Positions 25,201-39,109 of a stretch of 64,000 bases of DNA are shown piece by piece (positions within the stretch are counted from its first letter, which is position 1; every line of letters begins with the position of its first letter). The notes below the pieces were generated by a model. The model was not told where the DNA came from, searched no databases, and worked only from the letters and a program-made list of their open reading frames with translations. The DNA is from Rhyacichthys aspro (taxonomy: Eukaryota > Chordata > Actinopteri > Gobiiformes > Rhyacichthyidae): contig CM072159.1 in the NCBI GenBank assembly GCA_036850595.1, positions 3,685,978-3,749,977 on the forward strand, read 5' to 3'. The translations under genes were made by a program, and so were the position numbers.

Positions 25201-26577
25201 TTGTCAGCTGATGTTCCACGCCTTGAAATTACATGACCACACACCAAAATAAGTCTCCCACCCATTTTAACGGACGCATGAGGAGACATGTGCATACATT
25301 CATACGTGCACACACAGATGTCTCCTCAGTCTGATGCTCTTTCAGATTTAGATGAATCAGACTGGGGCAGACTTACAGTGACTGTGACATCAGAGCACCA
25401 ATATGGCCGCGCCACCTTCAGTGAACTCAAAAGCAGCCTCAGACACAAATAAACACAGGAGTATAGTAGGAAATTAAGTAAACATTGGAAACCCTTAAGG
25501 GTCCCTATATATTACTTCTAAATGTCAGGATTTGGTACATTGACCAAAATGTTTTTTCAAGGAACATTCTTGTATAGACTTAAAACTAATAAATATAGGT
25601 AAAAAGTACATACATTTTGTTGTCTTTGGTAGGAAATGTGCCCACTTAAGTAATCTATGTAATCACAAACCTTATTTTTCCTTTCACTTATAGATGCACC
25701 ATAAAATAAGTCTGACTGTAATTTCCTGTCTTGTCCTCTTTCAAGTGAGTTAAAAATAACCAAAGTGGTGAGATGGCACTTTTTAGTTTTACTGAGGGAA
25801 GAGGAGATAATGGCTTTTCACTGGCAGATAGGTCTTTCCTCAAGAGGCCTGGCCTTGGGACTAAAACAGCAACAGAAAATGGCCCACAGTCAATAGCAAT
25901 CTATCCACCTGAATAGGATAAGGCCCTTTAACCTGGATATAGCCACCATTAGGCTCAGTGTAACCTCGGTTGCTCGAAGATAGACTGTCTGTTAGCACTG
26001 ATGGATTGGTGTGGCTCAAAGTCACATTGGTGAGAGTGCTGGTGTTACTTTCCCTCCTGCAATATATCTATCTATAATGTCGTTGTGCAAGCCTGGACTA
26101 ATTGTTTTACAGAGCATTAGTTTGTAGTTGGGCTATGCACTAAAACATTTTGATACTAAAATAGCATTAGAGAATGAAAAAAGTCTCTAGACTCTCTTAT
26201 GCTTTAGCAATGTTGTCAGAAAATTAGCTGTGAAGTGATGTCACATGATTTGGTTACCTCCAGCACAAACAAAACAGAGACAATGAACAGATATGGTCAC
26301 CTATACCACTATGCTTGAGTTACATGGGGTCCAATATGCTTTCCAAATACTTTTGCAGAAGTACATTGGATGCTAGAGTAGTAGTTGTAGTGAAGAACCT
26401 GGCCCTACAGGATAGGCAGGGTAGGCTGGTAAAAACTCTGCACTGCTCACAAAGATACAACTTTTTAATGCTCATGTTTTCTGGACTAGTGTTAATCAAT
26501 TCTAAAATGTCAATGTGGATTTATACATGTATTTCTAACAACATATCAAGTTTTTTGAAGCACAAAAACGTTGAATT
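22267..26577. other. intron 1 stretch, nothing recognised
   Basis: A short A-rich/(TA)n run lies near 22370-22396. There are no exons or element termini that I can recognise, and the open frames are short and overlap on both strands. Confidence 0.45.
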
Positions 26578-26735
26578 GGGCAATCATTGTTCTTCTTGTT
26601 GTGTGTAGCCAGCAGCCAATAGCCAGAGCAGGTGCCACAGCGAAATGAACATACCTCCTCAGCCATATTCAAAAGTTTACACTTTTGTGGAGTGAAAACA
26701 TAATTCTTGTGAAAACAAGCAGCCAAATGGCAACA
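26578..26735 (+). repeat. dispersed repeat family D, copy 2
   Basis: It shares gtgtagccagcagccaatag with 12760-12779 and, after it, a series of matching blocks ending in gcaacag. It lies directly before family C copy 2, so the two may be parts of one composite element here, although in the left half of the intron they are about 2.3 kb apart and in the opposite order. Confidence 0.65.
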
Positions 26736-26794
26736 GCATCACAAAACGTAAGGCAAAATGCATAAATGGCCTACATGTCAAGAGAAAGGCCAGT

Positions 26795-27112
26795 GTTTGA
26801 TACATTGGAAGAGACTATATGGAACTGTTATAAAATCCCATCAGCACAAATGCAGACTTAGCCCATGTGCAAACAGGATAGCATTTGGTAAAGGAGGCAT
26901 AGTTGAGGGATATTTTTAAATTAAATTGAAATGATTATGAGTGTAATCCAATTGGAATAATCATGTGGATAAAGGATCAGCTGTGGTCTTGTTAGCCCTC
27001 CTTGATTTAAGACCATGTCCGAGTCAAGACGAGACCCAGTGAAAAATAACTTGAGTTTCAGACCATTAAAAGACCTTAAACATCAAGACTAGTCTCAATT
27101 ACTACAATACTA
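26795..27112 (+). repeat. dispersed repeat family C, copy 2
   Basis: It aligns by eye with 10116-10460 and extends further right to a terminus ctacaatacta (27102-27112). That terminus approximates the inverse of tagtgttgtag at the left end of copy 1, which suggests a DNA-transposon-like family of which each copy keeps one recognisable end. Confidence 0.55.
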
Positions 27113-30100
27113 ATGGAGACAAACATACGTTTTGGGAAGCTAGAACAGCTAGTTTTAAGCAAACATTTCCGTTTGATAACGTTGCAGTTTTGTGTAACAG
27201 TGAAACGTGCTAATGTACGGGCAAAGAAGAAGCAGAATCTTTGCAGACTAAGCCGCACTGAGCTTTATATATTTAAACGTTTCCCCTCCGCTGGAGAGAG
27301 ATGACATAAGCCAGCTCAGCTCTGACTGCCACCACAGCACATGAAAAATGAAATGCTACATTGCTAATTTAGTTACATAAGAGCTTTGAATGTAATATAA
27401 ATTTGAAGATACAGCGGCAGAGAGGAACACTGACATAAAATGTATGCATGACATAGGAGGTAAAGAACACTAAATGTGCTTTTTATGCTTTGAGTGTCCT
27501 TTTGTATTCAATGCAGATGACATGAAATACACAGCATTTATTTTCACCGAGTCTAATAATTCAGCCCTTTTCATAGACGCCCTTATGGAAACCCTCTAAA
27601 TCAGGCCGCAGTGACACTCAAAGACACACAAACTCAGGCAGAAGTGATTTAGTGACAGTAATCAACGCTCAGCTGACAACAGGGATGTCAGTATTTTTGG
27701 CACCACTTAAGTGTTTACAGTTGAACATCTCTTTATTTAATTTACAGCACTGACACAAAGAGGCCGCTGTGCACTTCCTGATTCAGTGTCCAAGTCAGAT
27801 GTGTCACAGTTGTTCCCAGTGAACGTGCACATGTTCTGGGCCATGTTTTTCCCGTCCTGAATGACACTGAAAGCTGCAGACACACTTTTTCTTCAGTATC
27901 TGCTGCCTCCAACACTCACTGACAGTCAATAGCTGCGTTTGGGCCAATTACTGCGCTGATTGACAGGCCACCCCACAGCGCTGTCGAAAGGCCAATAGAT
28001 GCTAATCAAAGCTAACAAGAAAGAGGCTTTTCTTCCACCTGACTTGCACATGCACACTGCACAACATACTCTACCCTGTAAGCTGCGGATGAGAACGTGC
28101 TCATTACTGTAAGTTCTTATCAAGTACAGTACATTGCTGTGTTTACTCTGTTTAGCTTCTTGTAGAGTACAAACATGGCCTACTGTAAAAGTCCCACTAT
28201 GCACAAAACATATAAACAAAATAACAATATAGAGTTGATTAAAAACCCAGCAAACAGCTAAATATTGAAAAGATTTGACTGTGTGCTATGGGAAGGCAGA
28301 AACCACAAATATAGTTAAACGAAACAGATTAAATACACATTATTAATGCATTAGGTCCACATCATTACAAGGTTAGCTGTGATTTCTACAGTTATTTAAT
28401 TAGTGTGTACTCTAATAGCAAATATAGCCATCTTTTAGTTAAGGTTGTAGCTAGTGTTAGAATTAAAATGAACGTTAATGTTAATAGAACATCAATAACT
28501 AGTTGGATATTAAGCTGTTTTTAAAGGAGGGCAATTAGTCACTAATTGTACAGGGATGGTGGAGTAACCATAGTAACCAACAAAGTAATTATCTTAGGTG
28601 ATTGCATTCATTTTAAATCATACATTACTATAAATATATTCTTTTTTTTTTGCATTGTGCCCCTTTCTATATTATAGAAAACAATGAGCCCATTTCTTGC
28701 CTATTATTTACTTTCTACTTTCTTTATAAACTTTCTACATTTAGAAAGCCTTAATGCTATTAATAGTTAATGGTGGCTAATGTAATAATGTTTCTAAGGA
28801 AGCCCCAAAATACTGTGAGACCATGTGACCCCAATTCAAGGAAGTTATTAAAAAACAGAAAAATACAACTGGAGACTATGAGGAAGTCACCCTCTGGAAA
28901 AGACTAGGCAGAGTGCTAATAGCACATTATGTAACCATGGAAACTGTGAACATGGAGCGACAATTATACAATTATCAGTCACAAGCTTTCTGTTTACACT
29001 GAATAAGAAAGGCACTTCGGTGAAAAGCACTTTCCTTTCTTTGCTTTGTCTCACATCCAGAAACACTCACAGACCATTAGTTTGAATTTCCCCCAAGCTC
29101 TCAGAAATATATAAACATTTATAAATCTAACACATCTGTTGGAATGAGCAGAAAAAGTTCTGCCAAGGGAGAATCTCTTAACAGTGTGCTCTTTACTTAG
29201 TTGTTACAGACTATATTAGAAATCCTGTAGTTACTGTTGGGAGTGACATTTTACAATTCAATTGCAATATACATCAACAAATTTCCTAAGTTTTGTGATT
29301 GGACCGTTCCTTTTCCTCGTCTTAGTGTTTCACCAAATTGTCACCCCTAAATTCTAATGAGAAAATCCCAAGGTTACAACAAATCTGATTAAGGGCTAGT
29401 CTCAGTCCCTTCACTACAAAGCTGAAATACTGTCCCTCATTTACAATATTCATTACAATACAGCCATCGAATCCAGACAAGGCTTCAGCGTGGCCTCTGC
29501 TCTCAGATTAATGGAGGTCTCCTGATGGGTGCCCTCCGTGAGGATTCACTTAAGTGATCGATACAGATATGAATATGGCTCAGCTTGGTGTGCTAATAAA
29601 ATTATTCCACTCTCCTCTGGCCCAGGGAGCAGCCTATGGGCACAGCGGGACTTTGTATGGACCGCTTTATGTTTTCACAACAAGGTCACACTGGAGGCGT
29701 TCTGGTAGAAGCACTTAGTGATAATACAAGAATGTGTTTCTGCCAGCCCATTAAGAGTCGCACGTGCACAGCGGGGAGTGGCAGCCCTCGGTACATAACT
29801 AGAAACATGAGACAGAAGAGACTGCTGTTTTCAAATAACTTCAAGAAAAATACTACCAAAATCGAATGACAGAGACTTTTTGAAGGATTTAGAAATGAAC
29901 ACTTGAACACTACAAGTAGGAAAAAAAATCTCTTAATGGTTTAGCCAAAGCCTATGGGCTGACAATCCTATATCAAAATATGCAATGCAATGCAAAATAC
30001 ATTCACAAAATGCTTCTCAACAAAATACTTGGAATTCTATTTGGTGCCAAAGTAAAAAAATCATAACATTGTTTATACATATTCACTTTATAAGACAATG

Positions 30101-32523
30101 TTTTCCAAGAGAAATCTCACAAAAACTGGAAAATCAGCCTGGGACCTCATAGGTTAAGTGTGTTTCATGCAGAATACAACTTGTCTGTCTTTATGACAAG
30201 ATCCCATGACACATCTTAAAGGAGGTGTGTGTCTACAGTAAACAGTCCTACAGTGTGTGTGCTGTGTGTGACACAGGGATTTCATTGAGACACCTTGTGC
30301 TCTGGACACTGTCAGCAAAGGGGAAGAGACGGGACAGTGTCAATCATCTGTAAGACCACTGCAGCACTGATACTGCAGCTTTGGAACAAACACACACATT
30401 ATGTGTTTTTTTTCCCTCAAATTTTAAATATTGAATGCATTCCACTGTAGTGAAGTGGTGAACTGAAAAGTCAAGTTATGTCTGAATCCAACACAGTTAA
30501 TTCAATTACATAAAAGTTCAGACTGTGACTAGACACTTTTGCACATTACGGTCAGGCTTCATTTAACAAATATGTTGAGCTGAGCACTGAGCACAAAGCA
30601 ACATCTTTCATCCAAGGTGATGATCTGCAATGCAAAGTTTTCCTTGTATGTCACAGGTAAATGCCATGTTCTTACATAATATCAGGAAGAACAGGATCCT
30701 CTATTTGCACAGTAAACACCCCCCTTCATCAGCTGTTCCACACTGTGGAGGCAAGACTTTAAAAAAACACAAATGACATGTGAGCATGCTTTTCAAATAT
30801 AAAAGAAGTCATTATAATTGAAAGCAATATAAATAATACTATCATCAATACCTAAAAAATAAAGAATAATACCTCCCTGTATGGTCTATGGCTTTGACAA
30901 ATAATTGGGTAGTTCTAGAGGAAGAACCAAATATGATTCAGCAGTAGTCTCACCTGGGTAATGTGAACATAGGTTTACAGAGTTGTAGGTGATACTGAAG
31001 AGGGCCTATGCACCTGTCAGATGTGTGTACATAGCATATGGCCTGTTGTGTTTAAGTGTTTAAGAGTTTTGACTGGCTCTGACTGAGGAATATGACACCC
31101 TTTGTCTCTACAGTCAGTTGCAGGTTTAAAATGAGTGGGCTAAAGCATTAATAATGGACAACAACAAGCTGACCGACTGGAAATGAACGTTATCCTATAC
31201 ATTCTGAACATACATGAAAGGGGATGCTAAAAGTGATACAGCTGAGACATGTGGAATAAAGTAATCCTTTTCAGTCAAGGTTATTATATTGTAAGATTCA
31301 AAGTTTTGTATGTGATGAACTTTTTAGTTTTTCTATGGGACTTTATGGTGTCCTTAGTTTACATTCAACAATGTACTGGGTATAAATAGATAAAATGTAT
31401 TCCCCATCAGAGACATATTTACGCCACTGACTGGTTAGATTTTGCACCAATTATTTCATTCTCTAATTAATGCTTAATGTTACAGAGTCTATGTCTAGGG
31501 GAGAATTTTCAATCATCCTTTGCTCACACCAAGGCTCAGTTTGAGAGGCACGCAGACAAAAAAGATATAGCGCGCACATGTCTTCCTTACAGAAGTGAGT
31601 GATAGTTTTTGAGTTGTCACTTCAGGCTAATCACTAGCACTGTGCCCTGAGCGCACTCTGCCATTTATAGGTCTATAAAGTGGGCCAAATGACAGAGAGT
31701 TGCAGCGGCAATGACACAGGACGATATGTAAAACTGGAGCACGGAACGGAGGAGCGGTCAGGAGGAGCTGAAAGGAATAAGAGAGGAGCGCAGAAAAGCA
31801 AAGAGTTTGATCTAATGAGACTGTTAGAAGCTTGTGGACACTGCATAGTAAGCCCCAAACACCACAAAGCAACACAGGAATCACTCCATAGCCTTCATTC
31901 AGCTACTGCTCTGCCACAGTGCCACTATTAAACCAACTGAACACATCCAGGTCACACTGCAACAGTTTTGAGTGATACGGAAATGTTTTCTGATCTGTAA
32001 ATAACATAAACGGAGGCATACATTTGAGTGAGATTGTCCATATGGCTTGTGTCCATTCCAAAGTCAAGCCAGAGCAAACATCACATGTCTTCACTGCAGC
32101 AGTCAGCGTTATTTGCACAAGCTGCTAAAGAATTACAAACTCAGCCTAATGATATTACCGTGTAGCTCACTGAGGAACAGTTTTAATCTTCTTGCTTGTT
32201 CAGTTTGGGCAGTGCAATGTACGGCATGTGTTCTAAATGGACTGCACTTAAGTTGTTTAGAACATTTTCAGCCTAAATTGTGTGTGTTTAAGTGTTTAGC
32301 TAGAGACACAGGTTGAGCTGGAAAGGCTAGAGAGTTAGATTTCTTGTTTTTACTTTGCTCCTGGGTTTGGATGTGGGCGGAGAGAGCTGCGGGCTTGCAT
32401 TGGACTAGCTGTCAGAAGAAAAGAAGCTGAACAATGGGCTCAGACAGAGAGACAGAACGGACAATACAGCTGAGAATAAAAAGGCCGTCAGATTCTGAGT
32501 GACTGTGAAAGACTGGACGACAC
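27113..32523. other. intron 1 stretch, nothing recognised
   Basis: This is ordinary intronic sequence. The parts around 29460-29640 and 31640-31800 are less AT-rich, but no splice-bounded exon or protein-family motif is visible in them. Confidence 0.45.
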
Positions 32524-32559
32524 AGGCTTATCTGTTGAAAGACTTCAACAGATAAGCCT
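32524..32559. other. perfect 16-bp inverted repeat (hairpin)
   Basis: The arms aggcttatctgttgaa and ttcaacagataagcct are exact reverse complements separated by a 4-nt loop (agac). The stem could form in either transcript strand or as a DNA cruciform. No T-run follows and there is no adjacent gene, so a bacterial-style terminator reading does not apply. The role is unknown. Confidence 0.95.
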
Positions 32560-35188
32560 AATGCACTAAATATTCTTAAATATTCTGGTAACCTGCTCAA
32601 AATACAGGATCAGATTCACATTTAGTAAAAAAAACAACAAAATCATAGAATCATATTCGGAAAAGAAAGAGTGGTGAATGTTGTACTTTTTTGTTAATAA
32701 AGCTTGTATTATCTTCAAGAAAGCTCACCAATGATTGTTCTTTCTTCGACAACTGAAGAGGTTCAGTGTCTCAAAAGCTGGGTTGTACTGTTTTTATAAG
32801 ACAGACCCCTACAATATACTAACAGCTTTAATGGTTTTAGATGCTGGCAACACATTTAAGTATAGAAAGTTTGCTTCAAATACAATTTATTGTATAGCTC
32901 CTACAGAAAGATGCAAAGTTATATTGAAACTTTCACATCATTGTATCATTTTACATCAGCAGACACTGATTCTGTACAGTGCAGTGGAAAAACAACAATT
33001 TTCAGGAGTTACTTGTACCAAACTGTGCCGTTCCAACCTGACCTGTACCATACCAGTCAACCATGTTAGTGACTGTGAAGCTTCTCTTACATAATAACAT
33101 TTAAAGATAACATTTGCCTTCTTTCCACTCATGGCTTCTTTATAAAACCGAGATCCTTTCAGGAATTGGAAATCATTTGTTATGGGTAAATTGGGCCAAA
33201 AAATCAGCCTTTATACTGTGTAGTGTGCTCCAGGGTGAACATGGCTGAGTGAAAAGGCAGACTAAGAGAAGCAGACAGGAGAATGGAGTATTAAGTGACA
33301 TAAAAGCGATATCACAGGCGGAGGGATGCTACCGAAGGGCATTCAGGGAAGAGGTGGGTGAAGGGGAGGGAGGCACAGTGCATGAAACCTGATCTCACAC
33401 AAGAGCCTACAGTTACAGGGTCCCTCTGCAACAAGCGGCTCCACAAATACACAATAACTGCAGCATGGATTGTCGCATAATGCAAATAAAACTTCACATC
33501 TGCTCGTGGCTTTTATCGTTCAACAAATCAGTCTCCTCTACTCCCTTCTGACCAGACAGGTCAATTCTGTTATTTTCTCCTCCAAATCAATAGTGTAATA
33601 GACTTTCTTTCTTCTCCTCTCTCCTCCCTTCATCTGTGCACACAAGCTCTAAACAGCATCTGCATAAATACACAGCTTTGAGTGGGGGCATGTCTGCAGT
33701 GTTCACAAGATCATTTAATGATCCGCTGATGGAATATTCATGTCTTTGTAAATGGGAATGCTCTGACTCAAGGCTTGTAATGTAGATGATGTTTGTGAAA
33801 CATTAAAGGCCACTTAACCTGCTTTTTTATGTCTCATCACTAATTTGGCCCATTTTTCTTTTGATGTCATTTTTTCTAGAAACATCATACACAAGGGAAA
33901 AAAATGCAGCTAATTAAAAACTGAACAAGCAGCAACAGAGTTTACTCCTGCAGACCACTTATGACCTGCACCGTCTCCAAAGTAAAGGAACAATTTGATG
34001 ATTTGTGGAATATCAACATTTTGGTTGGAAAAACTATGTAACATGGGGTGCAGTTGGCAGGTAGCTGTAGGTTTACTTCAGCCACTCAGGCTTTGTCCAA
34101 TTATTAAAATTATAATTATTTTTACCAGCTGTCGTGTTCCAAATGATCCATTCTGATCAATGACCAAGTGACATCAACAAAACAATATTTTTTTTAAGCA
34201 AATTTAAGGATTTTTAACAGAGAAAATATCAGAATATGAAACTAGACAATAAACACAAAAATCAAATATGACCATTTTGGCAATTGTAGGTGTCCTTTGA
34301 GCCAAATACCAGGCATTTGTTTTTACATTGTGGTCAATTGGGAAATGCTTTTTGCCTGCATAGGATTTTTTCCTTGCAATACCTTGAGTGGCCACTAATC
34401 ACATTGGAAGCAGGGGAAAGGGGACAGTGCCTTATCCAGATTTAATAATACATCCATGGTTTGTCCAGAGGCATCCATGTATAGGTGAACTAGTGAATCT
34501 AAAAAACCCATGGTGAATAACTGTCAGCATATTTCTTTAAAGCTTAAAAACTTTCTTCCATCACCCTCCAAACCACAACTCACACAACAACATAGCAATC
34601 TGGCAGCTTTATTTTATTCTATTCACTAAATCTACACTGCAAAATACCCACATATTACATTAAACCAAAGTTTAGGGGTTACTTTAAACTTCAGTTGAGA
34701 CTGATTGCTCTCCCTCTTGTAAATCATCAGTTGAATTTTGCCAGGATTGCAGGATTTTCTTCTGCCATTGATTAAATGTTGACAAACCATGTAGAGCATG
34801 TGATTAATATTATATTAAAAAGTCCCTATTATCATCTACTAAATCCTTTATTTACCCTACATGAGGTCTTAAGATCTCATTCCCATTACAATATGCTAGT
34901 ATAACTGATTAAACACTTTTCCACAAAAGAAATAAAAAGTCACACACTGCATGATTATTTGTCTCAGCCCAGCCATATTAACTGTTGGTTGTTCGAGATG
35001 ATTTGTGAAAGATACAAAGTAAAAAATGAATATAAGAAATAATGTACTACACAGCATATCAACCAATGTATGCACATTTGATAGTTCTTGTTTAAAACAT
35101 TCATGGTATTTTTGAAAATGCTAGTGAAAATGGCTGTTTATGCAGAGCTACATCAGTTACAACTGTGTAATATAGAAAATACATTAAC
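32560..35188. other. intron 1 stretch, nothing recognised
   Basis: AT-rich sequence. The plus-strand frame at 32735-33094 is the longest here (119 codons) but has no recognisable motif and no exon-like flanks, so I do not call it. Confidence 0.45.
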
Positions 35189-35290
35189 TGGGCACCTCCG
35201 TGGTTCAGCTATAGCACATACCACGTAAACAGAAGGACCCGGGTTTGATTCCTGGTTCAGGTCTGGTTCCTCTACATTATTACACACACA
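35189..35290 (+). mobile_element. tRNA-derived SINE fragment
   Basis: The sequence tggttcagctatagcac resembles an RNA polymerase III A box, and gggtttgattcctgg resembles the B box (consensus GGTTCGANTCC), at roughly tRNA spacing. The acceptor-stem ends do not pair, so it is not a functional tRNA gene. It is followed by a short CA run and a (TA)n tract, consistent with a SINE tail that has become a microsatellite. Confidence 0.7.
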
Positions 35291-35291
35291 C

Positions 35292-35293
<2 letters not shown>

Positions 35294-35335
<42 letters not shown>
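35294..35335. repeat. (TA)n microsatellite
   Basis: About 21 uninterrupted TA dinucleotides directly downstream of the SINE-like segment. The length is likely to be polymorphic. Confidence 0.97.
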
Positions 35336-35336
<1 letters not shown>

Positions 35337-38300
35337 TTATAAGCCAAGAAATATATACAGTGTATGTTTAAACCCAAAATGTGTTCATGCCACTGTTTCT
35401 TTTCCAAGAAAAACAACATCCTTCCTCTGAAAAGGCTTAATGTCTTAACATAATGTCACTTGGTTTCTCCCGATGCAGACAAAATAAAGTACAACAAAGC
35501 TTCATAGAGACTGGACTGGCAATACAATATAACAGATCTAAATCGATTTAGCTAATAAAGCCTATTAGTGAACAAAAGCTACTGACTGCTGACGGACTAC
35601 ACTTTACAAACCACAGCACATCTTTTTCATTCATTGTTTTTTTATTTTCTAGTCTAGTCAAATTATGACCCAGGCTTTTCCTCTCACTTGCACAAAAGTG
35701 TTATTCTCCAACACATCTGTAGCACTTTGTGCAGAACAGTAAAACTTGTGTTACAAACTGAGGAGCTATAAAAGATGACTGTACAGATGAACAGACTGAC
35801 AATGAGGCTCACTGATTTATACAGTGTGCTACTTCTTCTGTTCAGTTATTCCTCTGGCCACAGTCTATTCACCACAGAGACCTAACCAACTGTACACCTC
35901 AAACAACTGTGCATGCTCCCCATTAGTATCTAGGTGTTATTTTTGCAACAGACTGAGCTCACACGTGAACCTTCATCTCTGGCAACACAAGACTTTACTG
36001 CAGCCATTTATTGAGCAAATCCATCCACTGGTCCAGTGCAAATGCAGTCCAATAATAAAGTGCTCTAGGGGAAACACACACAAAGGCAAAGCAACAGGGA
36101 GCGAGGGGTAGAGACCCTGAGGAGGCAGACCATAAGACTAAAGGCAGACCAAAGAATGGCCTGCTGTAATGGATCACTTCCACTTTCCACAATAAAGCTT
36201 AATAAAGAAGGTGCGAGGCTAATATTTTTCACCCGTGGCAACGTATTAAATTTTATTTTACTTCCCTTTTTCATAACACCAACAAGTGACAAAACATTTT
36301 TCATTAAAGTGTTATTTGTTTATTCATATAATTTTGTATGGATGGTAGAAAAAATAGTTTGTGCTCAAACAAAAATGCACAATGGGAGGTCATTCACAGT
36401 TACTTTATTTTTATTATTACTTATTCTACTGTTCATAACATCAATCTCTGTATGTTAATAACATGACCTGTTGCTGCCTATCAGAAATATGAATAAAGCC
36501 TGTATGTAAATCAACACGTAATAGATAAAAGAAGCTTTACATTTTACACATTTTCAAAAGGTTACTCTATGTTTTGTATTTAAAGTATGTTGTAAATTTG
36601 CATTTAAAGGCAAAATATGTACAATTTTCATTAAAAAAATCACTTCAAGGATAGCAGAAATCCCTTTTATTCCACTCTGATGGCCTCGTAGAATAGGGAT
36701 GGGAGGAATGCTTTGGGTTGTATAGTGTGCAGCCAATCACAGCTCTCAAAGCCAATGCAGCAAATCCTTCTACAACTAGATAAAGTTAACTCAAAACTCA
36801 TTCATAATTCAAAAGTTTGTTTACAAAAATTCTGGAGAGCCTACATACTATGCCTTAAATTATGTAATATTGGCAACAGAAAAACAACATTTAAGAATAT
36901 AAAAAAGTCACATAAAGTACTAATCCTGTGTTCTAGCTTCACCTAAAGTCATGTGAAACCTTATGTAGGGTTGGCTTCATTAAAAGTCACCTCATCTTCA
37001 TCAGAAAGTGTTTAATTAGAAGAGTCCATAAACACTATTCACAGATGGATCATTACGAACTGGTAGACTGAAGCAGAGACATAGAAATAGCTGGAGGACA
37101 GGAATCAGCTGTGTAAGCGAAGGGGAATGAACTCAGGCTTCACACTGTAACACCGAGCCCTGCTGCTGACATTTGGCATTGATTGTGTAGTTTTATAGGC
37201 ATTCGTCAGTTAAAGCCTTATGGACAATTTACACAGAGTCTGGCTGCTCCGGGGCCGACGGGGGGAGTCTGGGCTTTGATCTGTGCCCGCTTTTACCCCC
37301 AGAGCAAAATGGAAAACCCTGGAAACACAGACAGACAGGAGATGCACCGCTAATTGGGTCCAAGTGAAAAGAACCTAATGCAGTAGGAATGAAGAACAAG
37401 ATGGTTATAGTAGTGAACAGATAAAGGGGAAGAGTACTGGAGAAATGAGCTGGAAAGAAAAGTCATTACAAAAACTGCCTTATTGCATAACAGAAAAGCT
37501 CAATGAGAAACAGGTTCATTTGGTAAAAGCCTGAAATATCCCCTCAGGAGTTATCAGCCACAAATTAACAATAGCGCACTACTATAGTTCAGGAACATTG
37601 CAAGTGCTTAGTTTATTCCTTCAGGACTCGCATTTTTGGGACGCTTTCGAGACACTGTAAGGGTACTCAAGCTGAGTTTAGAGTTCAGTGAACACTGAAG
37701 TGATTTAACATTTGAGAGTTGTGTATACATGTCCCAATCTGCATCTCCTCACCCTGATCTTTCTCTGAGGGGCCAAAATCCCCCCACTAATGGACAGCAA
37801 GCACACACAAACAACCACCGTCCGAAAAACCACTGTTTCCATCCACATCAAACACACTAGACTTAAACTGAGGCAGCCTGTTTGACTCTCACTGGGCAGT
37901 GGCTGGGGGTTGTTTAACCACTACACCCTCTGCCAACTGAGCAACACTGTGCTGAAAGTATGGCATCATAAGTTCAATCTGTACTAGAGGAGTAGACAAC
38001 CACTGTGAACAAAAACAACAACAAAAAAAAAAACCCAACAAGATCTCATATTAGATATTTGTATAATACTAGTGTGAACATTTGCTTCTTCTTGTAAAGG
38101 AAGTCTTGTTCCTCCCTGACAGTCGGGAACAAAAGAGCTGTTTTACGCCAATATAATGGGTCAGAGCAGGTTGCAGCGGCCCAATAAGAGAGTGAGGCGA
38201 GCACCCAGCTGGCGAGAAAGGCAGATCCGTTCCCCCTTCCCTCCACTTCTCCCCTTCTTTTCATGCTTCTGCCCCATCCTTTCCATCACTCCAGGCCTGA

Positions 38301-39109
38301 GGTAACCCAGGCTTTTACTGCCAACAGGGGGGCTATGCTCACTCCTCCCTTCCCTCAGTGTGAAAAGAGGGTCATTGTGCCGCGCCGCACCACTGTAAGG
38401 TATGCAGACTTGGCTGTACCGTTCACAGATTACTATTCACAGACTCCTTTAAGTGTTTCCCAAACAGCCACAACCATCATTCTTTCCTTTTTACCTCCAC
38501 CCCTCATTGAAACACGCTTATGGAAGGACATCTAGCACTGCAGTATTAAAAAAGAACTTATTCTCACCTATTTACTGTGCAGAACATTTGGGTAAAAAAA
38601 CAAAAAAAAAAACACATTGAAAGACACTGACTTCATCTGTGGAGGTTTCTTAGGGACACCGAGCCCTTTTCCCATCAGCAAGCATGTCAACCAGTTATTT
38701 AAACACGACTATAAATCACTTATATGTGATGTCAGCTGTAACCACACTTTAAAATGCAGTTACTAAAAAGGCAACACATAAAAAACCCACCAAAAGCCAT
38801 CCAGCAAAAACACTCAGAACAGAACAAAAACAGAGCTTACACATCCTCAAATATAACAACCCATGACTCCAGTTGGTGGTTTTGTCTGTCTAAAAATATA
38901 GCCACTGATAGGATGGGGCCAAAGGAGGCTAAGAGTCTGGACAATACGATCATTGAGGACCTTGTGCTCCGGGATGTGATCCACAATCAACCTATTTCTC
39001 TTTTTAAAAAGCTCACGGTCTCAAATTTTCAGATGATGATTGAGACAATAATAACATTACTCTGCTTCAGTCCAGCCTGGTCATAATATGATCTCACACT
39101 ACCGTACAT
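35336..39109. other. intron 1 stretch, nothing recognised
   Basis: Mostly AT-rich sequence. A GC-rich patch lies at about 37235-37310 (ctccggggccgacgggggga region), possibly a conserved non-coding element, without identifiable motifs. Confidence 0.4.

Noticed and set aside
32735..33094. 119-codon plus-strand open frame as a nested gene
   Set aside because: There is no recognisable domain, no promoter or splice context, and the composition is like the surrounding intron.
35189..35262. Functional tRNA gene
   Set aside because: A-box and B-box-like sequence is present but the 5' and 3' ends do not form an acceptor stem.
35153..35430. Small proteins with isoleucine-tyrosine repeats on both strands
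   Set aside because: They are translations of the (TA)n tract and the adjacent SINE.
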